Below, piece by piece: positions 9,100-16,872 of a stretch of 47,841 bases of DNA. The stretch's first letter is position 1; each line of letters starts with the position of its first letter. The position numbers were made by a program, and so were the translations under genes. A model generated the notes under the pieces. That model had not been told where the DNA came from, searched no databases, and was given only the letters and a program-made list of their open reading frames with translations. The stretch lies in assembly GCF_014648035.1 (NCBI RefSeq), contig NZ_BMQI01000040.1:1-47841 (forward strand), read 5' to 3'. The DNA comes from Shewanella algicola. Its GTDB lineage: Bacteria > Pseudomonadota > Gammaproteobacteria > Enterobacterales > Shewanellaceae.

Positions 9100-11391
9100 T
9101 TAATTAAATGAGCCAGTGTTGAGCGGCCCTAAAAGTTGGGCGCGACCATTAAACGGGTACTGCACACCATTAATGTTGATGACACTTTGGTTTTGTTCGG
9201 TTAATGCTTGCTCGAGATGGTTTATTGCCAATAAATATTGTTCACCATCGGTAAAACGGATGTGCACGGCGGATAGTTCTGCTTGTTGATGGTGAGTCAA
9301 GGCTGCAATGTTGCTGGTGGCGCCTAGAGTGAACTCTTTTGCTGGGTTGTATTTGCCATGTGGTTCTAGCACGCTGACAAAAGTGTGATCGCTGGCTTCA
9401 ACCCGGTAAATAAACGCCGTTTGTTGGCGTAAGTTCATATTGGGATCATTTGCGCCTAACTGAGTAAACAACATTTGCTGATGTTTGCCAGTGTTAGTGC
9501 TGACTAACGTGCTATGGCTATAAAAACGACCATTGTCATTTAACCAGGTAACTCTTGCGAGTGAATCACGAGGTTGGTATTGGCTTAAGTTAGCGGTTGC
9601 TAACAACCATAAGTGTTGATAGCCATTATCGCTGCCCAGTGTAGACAGTTGTGTGAGTGATGCTTCTCGTTCAAAGTTGGTGTCAATCAATTGGCCTTGA
9701 TAATGCACTGGTAAGTCGTATTGGTGCGACTGACTCGATGTTGCGCTGAGTATGTCGACAGCAATAACAGCTTCGCGCTGTGGAATATTAATCAGAGCAA
9801 AAGTTCGCTTAAAGGCGACATCATCGTAAGCACTGTCAATCGAGGCTGACGCAAGGGTTAAGTTTTGTTGTTGGTCGTAAAAATGGATTGTCGGATGATG
9901 TTTATTAGCTTGCTTTACCTTGCCATTAAAATGGCTTGTTTCATCGACAACTAACGTGTTGTGGGCAATCGTTTGCTTAGCCCAGCTGGTGTTTTCTGGT
10001 AAATACCCTCCGCCAGATTTAGCTTCTATATTCAAAAATCGAGCTGCACCATAGTCAGAGACAATTTCATTTCCTTGGTCGTAAAACTGCCAGGTGAGTT
10101 TATCAAAGTGCCCATGGCCCAAACCTTGTGCCGTGGCTTTGTAGACTAAGGCTTGGTCGGTTGGCTTACCATTACGCATGACCACAAGTGCGCCTTCATC
10201 GCCTTGTTTACCATCACGGTATAACTCAGAGTTAAAAGTAAAAGGTTGTTGCAGTTGCTGGTCTAATCCTTGTGCGACTTTAAGGCTATCACCGGTTAAT
10301 AAAATGGTGTTTTGTTGTTTGGCTATATCGAGTAATGTTGGGTCGGCATTTAAGCCATACGCTATTGCAACACCATTGACTAATTCGATGGTGTCTATTC
10401 CTTTGCTTTTAATGGCATCGTTTAACGGGAACAACAATTTATTGTAGCTTAGCGCTGCTGTGGTATTTATCGCCTTAAGTATTATGCCGTCTCGATACTC
10501 AAAGATTTTACGTTGTGGTTCATTTTGTTCAATTGCTTTGGCAAAGGTAACAAACGGCATTAACGCATAGCGTTGATAATAAGGCCCTTCGTTATAATAA
10601 CCATCAGGTGAAAACAACTCGTCTAGCTGGCGCATAAAGCCGCCTTTTTTAGCGAGGTCAAGGTCATATAAAGCACGCTCAACCCACAAGGGCTTGTTAA
10701 GTACGTAACCTGTCATGCCTACGGCTGCAGTGGCCCAAGTGCCGTGGTTATGTACTTTATTGAAGGTGTGAGGCGACTGCTCTGATAAAAACAATGCTAC
10801 GGGAATAATTGCCCCTGTTTCGATTGTATTACGCTCGGTTTGTGTCAATACAGGGTAAATAAAGTCGTAAGCCTGAATGGTATGCACTAACCAAACGGCT
10901 TCGTTAAGGCCTTGCCAAAACAGTTTGCCTGCGTTGCTGTTTTTGCGTTTAGGGTGCACAGGTAGTTCGGGGTAGAGCGCAGCGTATTGCAGCAGCATGT
11001 TTTTTACATATTCTGCATATTTTTTATCACCAGTAAGCTGATAAATAATGCCGGTGTCATACATTTGCTGATAATTGCGTTTGTGCTTTTCGTGGGTATA
11101 ACCTCCACCGCCATCTTGAGGTAATGGCACTTCAATAGATTGATTTAGGCCAATATCAACCTGATTAAGCTTGGCCTTAAATGCATCTTGAAAAGCCCCT
11201 TGCTCGGTAATAGCCTGCTGCATGGCTGCGACGTCTTGTTGATTAATTACAAGGTTGGGATGGCTGGCTGCATTCGCCGGTAAATTGATGCCCAATAGAG
11301 CCAGTGCAATGCCAACCAATATGACGCCAAAGTAACGCAGCGTTCGGCCAATACTGGTTGTTGACTGCTGTTTTAGGACGTTTTTTTTCAT
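9100..11391 (-). CDS. Polysaccharide lyase family 17 oligoalginate lyase
   Basis: A 763-residue exported exo-type alginate lyase. Residues 15-42 are a long signal sequence with a hydrophobic core and an ANAAS cleavage region. The alpha-toroid domain contains NHGTW at 215-219, with Asn and His matching the conserved pair of PL17 enzymes, and a tyrosine cluster at 265-275 (YYNEGPYYQRY) that includes the expected catalytic Tyr. The C-terminal heparinase II/III-like beta domain begins near 390 and carries GHGHFD at 425-430. Family members release unsaturated monouronate from oligoalginate. The start overlaps the PL6 stop by 4 bp. Lack of a lipobox suggests a periplasmic soluble enzyme. Confidence 0.92.
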   Translation of the reverse strand: MKKNVLKQQSTTSIGRTLRYFGVILVGIALALLGINLPANAASHPNLVINQQDVAAMQQAITEQGAFQDAFKAKLNQVDIGLNQSIEVPLPQDGGGGYTHEKHKRNYQQMYDTGIIYQLTGDKKYAEYVKNMLLQYAALYPELPVHPKRKNSNAGKLFWQGLNEAVWLVHTIQAYDFIYPVLTQTERNTIETGAIIPVALFLSEQSPHTFNKVHNHGTWATAAVGMTGYVLNKPLWVERALYDLDLAKKGGFMRQLDELFSPDGYYNEGPYYQRYALMPFVTFAKAIEQNEPQRKIFEYRDGIILKAINTTAALSYNKLLFPLNDAIKSKGIDTIELVNGVAIAYGLNADPTLLDIAKQQNTILLTGDSLKVAQGLDQQLQQPFTFNSELYRDGKQGDEGALVVMRNGKPTDQALVYKATAQGLGHGHFDKLTWQFYDQGNEIVSDYGAARFLNIEAKSGGGYLPENTSWAKQTIAHNTLVVDETSHFNGKVKQANKHHPTIHFYDQQQNLTLASASIDSAYDDVAFKRTFALINIPQREAVIAVDILSATSSQSHQYDLPVHYQGQLIDTNFEREASLTQLSTLGSDNGYQHLWLLATANLSQYQPRDSLARVTWLNDNGRFYSHSTLVSTNTGKHQQMLFTQLGANDPNMNLRQQTAFIYRVEASDHTFVSVLEPHGKYNPAKEFTLGATSNIAALTHHQQAELSAVHIRFTDGEQYLLAINHLEQALTEQNQSVININGVQYPFNGRAQLLGPLNTGSFN

Positions 11392-13676
11392 CTTGTTTGC
11401 ACTTCATTATTGTTGATGTTGGCAGTGTGCTTACCCGTGGTGACTAATTCGCTGACCTGTGGGAGTGCACTGTTGATGAGTTTATTGTTAGTGATATTTG
11501 TTTTGGGTTCGCCGACAGTATGTTCAACAACAATGGCTGCGCTGTCGCTAAAACTGTTGTGATCTATTTGGCTCACTTGCACGCCATGTAGTGTTATCAA
11601 CGCGCCAGATAAATTATTTTTGCCCATGGCAACATCATTAAATTGGTTATGCTTAATTGAAACATGTGGGCCAAAGGTACTTTCATCTTTTCCACCGCGA
11701 TATACAGAAGCGACGCTACCTTGTATATGTTCAAATTGGTTATGACTGAGTGTGAGGTATTCGGTGTTATAAATGCCTTTGTCGTCTGTTTCTTTATCTA
11801 GGCGAAAAAGATCACCTGATATGTGACTAAACAGGTTATGAGAGATATTTATTTCATCGGCAAATGCACGATTACCCGAGTCGAAAAAATGGAATTGATG
11901 GTGAGTATTGAGCTGCTCAACGATGCTGTTAAACATCTCAAAACGATAATTAGTTAACATCCCTGTTGAGCGAGTTCTAACAACACTGTTACCACTAGCA
12001 TTGGGGCTGTTTATGCCGGTTATACGTAACCCGTCGAGTTGTAAATTACCGTTATTTTGAATTTCAAATAAGCTAGGGCGCTTAAAACTGATAATGGCTT
12101 GATGCTTATTTAGGGCTTTAAACGTAAGGGGTTTAGTGATGGCTAAGATGTTACTGACGTTATAATGGCCATTTTTTAGCAACAAGGTATCGCCCGGCTG
12201 AGCGCTTTGCACCGCAATGTCTAGCTCGCCTTCTTCTGAACTCACCGTGATGATATTGCCAGATTGAAACGCAACACTAAGTTCAGATTTTGGGTACCAA
12301 CTTACGCCGGTATGTTGTTTTAATGTAGGCGTTAATTCTAGCGTTGCACCGTAATGGGTTAAGGCTGTATCGCTTGGGTAGAGTAAGCCATTAGCTGCCC
12401 GCGCAAGGGGAACCTGTCGAGAGTTAAGTCCTTTGGCGATAATTGGATTGATTTTGTTGAGGTTAATATTACTGAGGTTGTCTGTAAATGTTAATCCGTT
12501 GATATCGTCATGTACGGAAAAGGGGGCGGTTGAGTTGATAAATAGGTTTTGAGTCAGTGTGCTATCTTGAGGTGGGGCTGAGCGTTCGCTGTCACTGCCT
12601 GCTGCTAGCTCGATATGCTCTAGGTTGATAAAGCTATTGTGGTTAATATTGGCATTGACCACTTGATGGTAGCGATTGAGCGGCGAGTTAGGTACACCAT
12701 TCATAATGGTCAATCCACTACCAAAGCGAGTGCCGGTTAATCCTTCAAGATAGTTGTTGGTGACGATTTGATCGCGATTAATAATCCTGATCCCACCAGT
12801 ATGGTCAATGCCATTACCTAAAAACACATTACTGTCGATGATATTACCGTTGCCATGCCTTAAGGTTAATGTGCCACGAGACTGATAAAACAAATTGTTT
12901 TGTATTCGGTTTTTACCTGACTTAACCGAAATAATTTCAACTTCACCGTCGCAGCGGTCAAAAAAATTATTTTCGACCACGGTTAATGAGTCTGAAAGCG
13001 AGTGATGGCTGGTGCCTATTCTAATGGTTTCGCCGCCGTTAGAGCCTAAAATTGGGCGAGGGCCAAAATAGTTATGATCAATGCGATGTTGATTTTGTTG
13101 GTTATGTTTACCCTCAAGGCGAATGGCTAAAGTTACGCCTGCATTGCGTTTAGCCGTAAAATGATTGTGATCTAAGCGGTTGTGCCGGCCATACAAGCCA
13201 ATCCAATTGTCTGACACTTGACGGTCTGGGTTATTGTAATTATCGATTACCACTTCGGTCACTCGTGAGTGGTTAGCGACTTGAGTATCGGTTTTTTTAA
13301 AGGAAATGACTTCATTACTAGGCGTAAAGCCGTGTTTAAATACCAAACCGGATACTGTTAAATACTCACCGGCTAACGTTAAATTGGATTGACCAGATAA
13401 AATCACTTTGCCTTTAGTTTGTGCGGTTAATTCGATTGGGGCTTCTGCGCTTCCTTTTGCGATAAAGTCGATTTCAAAATCTTGCCAAATACCATTTTTT
13501 AAGATGATTTTATCGCCTGGTTGCAAGTGTTTTAATGCTTGTTGGTATTGTGCTTGTGATGCCACTAAATGCTCTTGGGCATTCACCGAAAGAGATAAGG
13601 GAATAAACAGTAATAAGAGTAACCATTGAGTTAATAACCCATAATATAAGGGTGTTTTGTTATTAAATGGTTTCAT
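11388..13676 (-). CDS. Polysaccharide lyase family 6 alginate lyase, two beta-helix domains
   Basis: A 762-residue exported right-handed beta-helix enzyme of the chondroitinase-B/PL6 family. A signal peptide covers residues 1-33 (hydrophobic LLLLLFIPLSLSVNA). The catalytic helix shows NGGETIRIG at 213-221, the calcium-site acids in EVEIIS (245-250), Lys252 and Arg273 in GTLTLRHG. Their 21-residue spacing is that of the catalytic Lys/Arg pair in characterised two-domain PL6 alginate lyases. A second beta-helix follows from about 470. First gene of the operon; translation of PL17 is coupled through ATGA. Substrate preference (poly-G or mixed) cannot be read. Confidence 0.92.
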   Translation of the reverse strand: MKPFNNKTPLYYGLLTQWLLLLLFIPLSLSVNAQEHLVASQAQYQQALKHLQPGDKIILKNGIWQDFEIDFIAKGSAEAPIELTAQTKGKVILSGQSNLTLAGEYLTVSGLVFKHGFTPSNEVISFKKTDTQVANHSRVTEVVIDNYNNPDRQVSDNWIGLYGRHNRLDHNHFTAKRNAGVTLAIRLEGKHNQQNQHRIDHNYFGPRPILGSNGGETIRIGTSHHSLSDSLTVVENNFFDRCDGEVEIISVKSGKNRIQNNLFYQSRGTLTLRHGNGNIIDSNVFLGNGIDHTGGIRIINRDQIVTNNYLEGLTGTRFGSGLTIMNGVPNSPLNRYHQVVNANINHNSFINLEHIELAAGSDSERSAPPQDSTLTQNLFINSTAPFSVHDDINGLTFTDNLSNINLNKINPIIAKGLNSRQVPLARAANGLLYPSDTALTHYGATLELTPTLKQHTGVSWYPKSELSVAFQSGNIITVSSEEGELDIAVQSAQPGDTLLLKNGHYNVSNILAITKPLTFKALNKHQAIISFKRPSLFEIQNNGNLQLDGLRITGINSPNASGNSVVRTRSTGMLTNYRFEMFNSIVEQLNTHHQFHFFDSGNRAFADEINISHNLFSHISGDLFRLDKETDDKGIYNTEYLTLSHNQFEHIQGSVASVYRGGKDESTFGPHVSIKHNQFNDVAMGKNNLSGALITLHGVQVSQIDHNSFSDSAAIVVEHTVGEPKTNITNNKLINSALPQVSELVTTGKHTANINNNEVQTR

Positions 13677-13846
13677 ATGCTCTCTCGAATCTCACTGTTT
13701 TTATGCCCACCACCGTAAACTTTATCGATAGGTAGCCTAGGTTAATCGTCACTGCTAAACAGCAATATTATTTGTGTTTACACCAAATCAATCAGTTACT
13801 TTGATGGCGATTAATTTGCTTCATAGGGGATGAAATGAAAGGCGGT

Positions 13847-13942
13847 TTAATGACGATATAAACGCGGAATATGAATCGACGGAATGGCTGAAATTATCAC
13901 CATGAGTGCTTTTACAACGGATGTTGTTTTGTTGAATTTCAC
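13847..13942 (-). CDS. Small ORF upstream of PL6: leader or receptor-gene stump (31 aa)
   Basis: A GTG-started 31-codon frame with GGGGAG six bases upstream, one of the best ribosome sites in the region. The peptide begins with a Lys-rich segment (MKFNKTTSVVKAL) followed by a short hydrophobic run, the form of a signal-peptide start, then breaks off at PRLYRH. TonB-dependent receptors of this group often begin this way and usually head alginate operons, so a remnant of a deleted receptor gene is one reading; a translated leader in the PL6 5' region is another. No receptor plug sequence follows in any frame that I can see. Confidence 0.35.
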   Translation of the reverse strand: MKFNKTTSVVKALMVIISAIPSIHIPRLYRH

Positions 13943-13980
13943 TTTAATCTCCCCAGATCAACGACTTCGCTTTTTTTCAT

Positions 13981-14007
13981 TAGCAAGTCCATTTAAGGAC
14001 TTGGCTA
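13981..14007. repeat. Hairpin in the alginate control region
   Basis: CAAGTCC (13984-13990) pairs with GGACTTG (13997-14003) around a 6 nt loop, extended by TAG/CTA past one bulged base. There is no U-run on the correct side of either strand, so it is not a terminator. If PL6 transcription starts near 14025 the hairpin would fold in its leader. Confidence 0.4.
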
Positions 14008-14052
14008 AAATTACGCTACGCTTGAGTAGAAACTAACCAATTAATGGCTTGT

Positions 14053-14058
14053 TGTCAA
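14053..14058 (-). promoter_or_regulatory. Possible -35 of the alginate operon
   Basis: The minus strand reads TTGACA here, a perfect -35 hexamer, with a poor TAGTTT 17 bp downstream as the only -10 candidate. Transcription from it would give PL6 a leader of about 350 nt that includes the small ORF at 13942. The weak -10 would suit an activated or regulated promoter; the call is tentative. Confidence 0.35.
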
Positions 14059-14063
14059 TTAAA

Positions 14064-14082
14064 TGGTTTTACCAATTTTGGT
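14064..14082. promoter_or_regulatory. FadR-type GntR operator cluster
   Basis: TGGTTTTACCA at 14064-14074 has the TGGT-N3-ACCA geometry known for operators of FadR-subfamily GntR regulators. It overlaps a second inverted repeat, ACCAA-TT-TTGGT, at 14071-14082. The sites lie 6 bp upstream of the possible minus-strand -35 and 30 bp upstream of the gntR promoter, a natural position to control both directions. Binding by the adjacent GntR protein is inferred. Confidence 0.6.
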
Positions 14083-14112
14083 GGTTTAATGGTTTTCGTT
14101 ATTACCAATGAT

Positions 14113-14140
14113 TTGTGTGGGTATGACAATGTGCTATAAT
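14113..14140 (+). promoter_or_regulatory. gntR promoter (extended -10)
   Basis: TGCTATAAT at 14132-14140 is an extended -10 with a perfect TATAAT. TTGTGT at 14113-14118, 16 bp upstream, is an acceptable -35. Transcription would start near 14147, giving a leader of about 107 nt. Confidence 0.68.
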
Positions 14141-14155
14141 TGTAATAGTTTGATC

Positions 14156-14173
14156 TAATTAACATGTTAATTA
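14156..14173. promoter_or_regulatory. Perfect 18 bp palindrome in gntR leader
   Basis: TAATTAACATGTTAATTA is a perfect two-fold symmetric 18-mer placed about 15 bp downstream of the gntR -10 box. Position just past the start site is typical of a roadblock or autoregulatory operator. It differs from the TGGT/ACCA sites, so a second regulator is possible. Confidence 0.5.
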
Positions 14174-14253
14174 ATGGTTTGCTGCGATAGTAAATACCGA
14201 TAAAATGTCAGCACTAAACCTGTAAATTGGTTTTACTTTTCGAAGGAAGGTAT

Positions 14254-14994
14254 ATGAAAAACCGTCGTTTATTTTGGCGAATAGTCGATACAATTGAAGC
14301 TTCTATTGCTAGTGGTGAGTATCCGGTCGGCAGCCGTTTACCGCCAGAGCGTGAATTAGCTGAAAAATTTGATGTTAGCCGTCCCACTATTCGTGAAGCG
14401 ATTATTGCTTTAGAAGTACGTGAAAAAGTCGAGGTAAAAACCGGTTCTGGTGTGTATGTTGTTAATCATCAGTCGCAAACGGTGACTGCTAGCAAGGTTA
14501 ATGCCTTTGAATTAACCCAGGCACGAGCTCTAGTTGAGGGCGAAATCGCGGCCTTGGCGGCAAAAACCATTACAACAGAAGAGCTTGAAAAACTTCATGG
14601 CACTTTAGTTATGATGAAAGACATGCAGAATGTTGAAGAAGCTGATGAGTTATTTCATCAAATTATTGCCTATTCAACCCGTAATGGCGCATTAATTAAT
14701 TTGTTCGAAAACATGTGGTCATTGCGTTCATCGAGCAATGAAATCATTGAAGATTACAATATTGTTTGTAGTACTGACAATAATAAGACCCTGGCTGAGC
14801 ACACCTCAATTTATGAGGCGCTGTCTGCCCATGACGCTGCTGAAGCTCGTTTAGCGATGCATCGACATTTTAATCGTTTAATCAATGTGTTATTTGACAA
14901 ACTAGAGCAACAAGCATTAGAAGAAGTTCGCCGTAAAAACAGTGCGAACCGCGATTTATACTCGATTGAGAATTTGGTTAAAATTAAAAGTTAA
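14254..14994 (+). CDS. GntR family regulator, FadR subfamily (alginate locus)
   Basis: A 246-residue transcription factor. The N-terminal winged helix-turn-helix includes GSRLPPERELAEKFDVSRPT and the wing VKTGSGVYV (residues 1-72). The C-terminal part is an all-helical FCD ligand domain with metal-site-type acids and histidines (AMHRHFNRL near 205-213). FCD members commonly sense organic acids such as uronate breakdown products. The start at 14254 follows AAGGAAGG by five bases; an in-frame TTG at 14227 is less likely. Divergent from the lyase operon, it is the probable regulator of it, responding perhaps to DEH or KDG. Both are inferences. Confidence 0.9.
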   Translation: MKNRRLFWRIVDTIEASIASGEYPVGSRLPPERELAEKFDVSRPTIREAIIALEVREKVEVKTGSGVYVVNHQSQTVTASKVNAFELTQARALVEGEIAALAAKTITTEELEKLHGTLVMMKDMQNVEEADELFHQIIAYSTRNGALINLFENMWSLRSSSNEIIEDYNIVCSTDNNKTLAEHTSIYEALSAHDAAEARLAMHRHFNRLINVLFDKLEQQALEEVRRKNSANRDLYSIENLVKIKS

Positions 14995-15021
14995 TTGCCT
15001 TTTATCAATGCTTAGCAACAT

Positions 15022-15056
15022 AACGCGTCAATACCCAGTATTGGCGCGTTTTTATT
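15022..15056 (+). terminator. Terminator of gntR
   Basis: AACGCGTCAATAC (15022-15034) pairs with GTATTGGCGCGTT (15038-15050) over 13 bp with one G-U wobble and a 3 nt loop, followed by TTTATTTG. It lies 28 bp after the gntR stop. Confidence 0.92.
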
Positions 15057-15109
15057 TGCCTGACAAAAATCACCTTTTTAAATGCTCTAAACATTGTGGT
15101 TTAGCAGTC

Positions 15110-15143
15110 AAAAAAAGACCCCTTAGAAATGATCTAAGGGGCC
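15110..15143 (-). terminator. Intrinsic terminator of the minus-strand RNA
   Basis: On the minus strand GGCCCCTTAG pairs with CTAAGGGGTC (10 bp, one G-U), with a 7 nt loop, followed by seven U residues (15116-15110). The plus strand has no U-run after the stem, so the direction is clear. It is 390 bp beyond the rlmG stop, too far to be a simple rlmG terminator. Confidence 0.92.
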
Positions 15144-15182
15144 GACTATCGGTATGAGACAGAGAAGCTCTACCTGTAAATA

Positions 15183-15198
15183 TCGACATCCTTGTCGA
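15183..15198 (-). promoter_or_regulatory. CsrA-site-like hairpin
   Basis: The minus strand reads TCGACA-AGGA-TGTCGA, a 6 bp perfect stem displaying AGGA in the loop. ACAAGGATGT matches the core of the known high-affinity CsrA consensus (ACARGGAUGU), in the preferred loop context. One site alone can occur by chance. Confidence 0.45.
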
Positions 15199-15384
15199 AC
15201 TTTGTCATTCATGAAACAGGTTTTGTCAGCTAAATGTCACTAATTGGGTGACTTTATAACTGTAAAATGGAACTAATAATGCGATTTTTGCTAGTTAGTT
15301 GCACTCGTTATAAAGTCGGGATGATGTCATTCAATGCCATCATCCAACATAAAACACATAACTTGTCGTAAATTAAGTTGATTG

Positions 15385-15414
15385 ATAATAAGCCCTGGTT
15401 GTTTTTGTTGTCAA
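15385..15414 (-). promoter_or_regulatory. Strong sigma-70 promoter for the minus-strand RNA
   Basis: The minus strand reads TTGACA (15414-15409), an 18 bp spacer and TATTAT (15390-15385): 6/6 and 5/6 to consensus. It is one of the best-scoring promoters by eye in the window and lies about 120 bp past the rlmG stop, in the same direction. The remaining gap 15415-15532 shows nothing clear. Confidence 0.75.
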
Positions 15415-15532
15415 CCAATATTAAGTTTTGGTCATACCAAATGTGCGGGTGGTGAAGGGGAGTAAATCGACAGAGAGCTAACCATTGGCCCAGATACAGT
15501 GCTGAGCCAATCGATTAGGGTGAGTTTAGAGG

Positions 15533-16681
15533 TTATCTCTTAGCCTGTAAGATGACAAACTTACCGTTAGAGGCAACCGTTGTGCAGTTGTTGAAAATAC
15601 GTTTTATTTTGACATGGTATGCCAAGTGACGATTGCCCACTACGTGCAGTATGCCGCCTTTTTTTAGTCGTTTATAGGCATCGACAAACATTTGCCAGGC
15701 AATATGATCGGTAATGGCTTCACCTTGATGAAACGGTGGATTGCACAAGACAAGATCGGGAGTCACTTCTGACGGAAGGTGAGTTAAACAATCGTCCCAA
15801 TAAAAATGCCCTTGTGGTGTGTCTTGCTCGGTATTGTCTAATGCATTGTTTTGCCAATTATGTTGTGCTGAGGCAATCGCCATGTCTGAATCGTCAACAA
15901 AATGCACTTGAGCTTGTGGATAACATTGTTTGGCATGTAGCCCTAAAACACCATTACCACAGCCTAAATCAACGATTTGCGTAAAGTCACCTTTTGGCAT
16001 GTTGTCGAGCATAATCCGCGCGCCGATGTCTAATTTATTCGCGGCAAATACATTAGCCAAATTGCTGATATTAAGACCTAACTCGTCAATTTTCCAGTTT
16101 ACCGCAGGGGCTATCTTACGCGCCTTACCGTCGCTAACACAGGTAATAACACGTGTTTTCTTCCAGGTGAGGCTAGCATTTGCGGGACCGAGATTTTTCA
16201 CTATCAATGACAGTAACGCGGCATTAATGGATTTTGCTTTGGCACCTATTAGTATTTGGGTTCCTGGCGCAAGTCTGGTGGATAAGCGCGCCAGTTGTTG
16301 GGCAAAATAATGTAAGTTTTTAGGTAATTTCATCAACACCAGTTGAGTATGGTTATTGAGTATCTGGCGGCTATTTATAATGCTTAATGATTTAGGTACT
16401 AAGTGATTGTGCTGCAAATTATGTTGGCAGCCAAGTAAACTGGTTTTAGCATCAGTTTCTAGGGTAATAGGCCATTGTGGGTCTTGAGCCGCTAACGCAC
16501 AGGTTAATGCGCCAAAGTTGTCGTTTAGGATTGCTGTTGGCACTACAGTTTGTTGTGCATCAATTAAGTGCTTAATTAAATGCTCATCGGCAGCATCCCA
16601 TGCTTGTAAATTAGATGCTTGTTGAGTGGGATAACGAAATAGCTCAAGTTCAATGCCTTCACAAGCAAATTGGGTGGTCAT
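15533..16681 (-). CDS. rlmG: 23S rRNA m2G1835 methyltransferase RlmG
   Basis: A 382-residue two-domain RNA methyltransferase. The N-terminal half is a degenerate methyltransferase-like domain that binds RNA. The C-terminal half holds the SAM site [14 protein letters not shown] (around 240-253), the acidic VDDSDMA strand end, and the catalytic NPPFHQG motif of N2-guanine methyltransferases (near 315-321). The length matches E. coli RlmG (378). It forms guanine-N2 methylation at 23S position 1835. It is a single gene; 16682-16872 upstream holds two imperfect GTG(T)TACCTAAAT direct repeats of unclear meaning. Confidence 0.93.
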   Translation of the reverse strand: MTTQFACEGIELELFRYPTQQASNLQAWDAADEHLIKHLIDAQQTVVPTAILNDNFGALTCALAAQDPQWPITLETDAKTSLLGCQHNLQHNHLVPKSLSIINSRQILNNHTQLVLMKLPKNLHYFAQQLARLSTRLAPGTQILIGAKAKSINAALLSLIVKNLGPANASLTWKKTRVITCVSDGKARKIAPAVNWKIDELGLNISNLANVFAANKLDIGARIMLDNMPKGDFTQIVDLGCGNGVLGLHAKQCYPQAQVHFVDDSDMAIASAQHNWQNNALDNTEQDTPQGHFYWDDCLTHLPSEVTPDLVLCNPPFHQGEAITDHIAWQMFVDAYKRLKKGGILHVVGNRHLAYHVKIKRIFNNCTTVASNGKFVILQAKR

Positions 16682-16872
16682 GGGTGTGTTACCTAAATAG
16701 AAATTTTATGAATGTGTACCTAAATGAGTCTATTGCGGACGTTGTAACCCAATAGATAAGCGTATTATCTCAGATATCAGTAAACGGTGCGAGACATAGC
16801 GACGCGAGCAAAGATTGCTATTCATTAAGCGGTTGAGTAAATTGGCAATATCATAAACAGTTTCAAGGGATA

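Larger units (their letters stand above)
15110..15379 (-). ncRNA. Unassigned structured RNA, about 270 nt
   Basis: Between rlmG and gntR the minus strand has a complete transcription unit with no convincing ORF: a promoter at 15385-15414, a predicted start near 15378, and a strong terminator at 15110-15143. The enclosed RNA has repeated perfect pairings. A 5' hairpin at 15345-15319 has 8+3 bp and an ATG/CAT inner stem. An 11 bp long-range helix pairs 15317-15307 with 15260-15250 and encloses TTAGTT/AACTAA. ACCTGT/ACAGGT (15221-15216 with 15177-15172) encloses a 6 bp hairpin with an AGGA loop at 15198-15183. The longest plausible frame is about 10 codons without a ribosome site. It does not match tmRNA, RNase P RNA, 6S, SRP, Spot 42 or a GGA-rich CsrB as I know them. 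Expression is predicted, not shown. Confidence 0.65.

Noticed and set aside
13774..13783. GTGTTTACAC quasi-palindrome near PL6
   Set aside because: The centre is asymmetric and flanks do not match the TGGT-N3-ACCA sites; too weak to call.
15110..15379. Idea that the orphan RNA is CsrB or CsrC
   Set aside because: Those RNAs carry many GGA loops; only about two GGA motifs are present here.
16686..16725. Imperfect direct repeats GTG(T)TACCTAAAT upstream of rlmG
   Set aside because: Only two copies, no promoter relation and no known binding protein.
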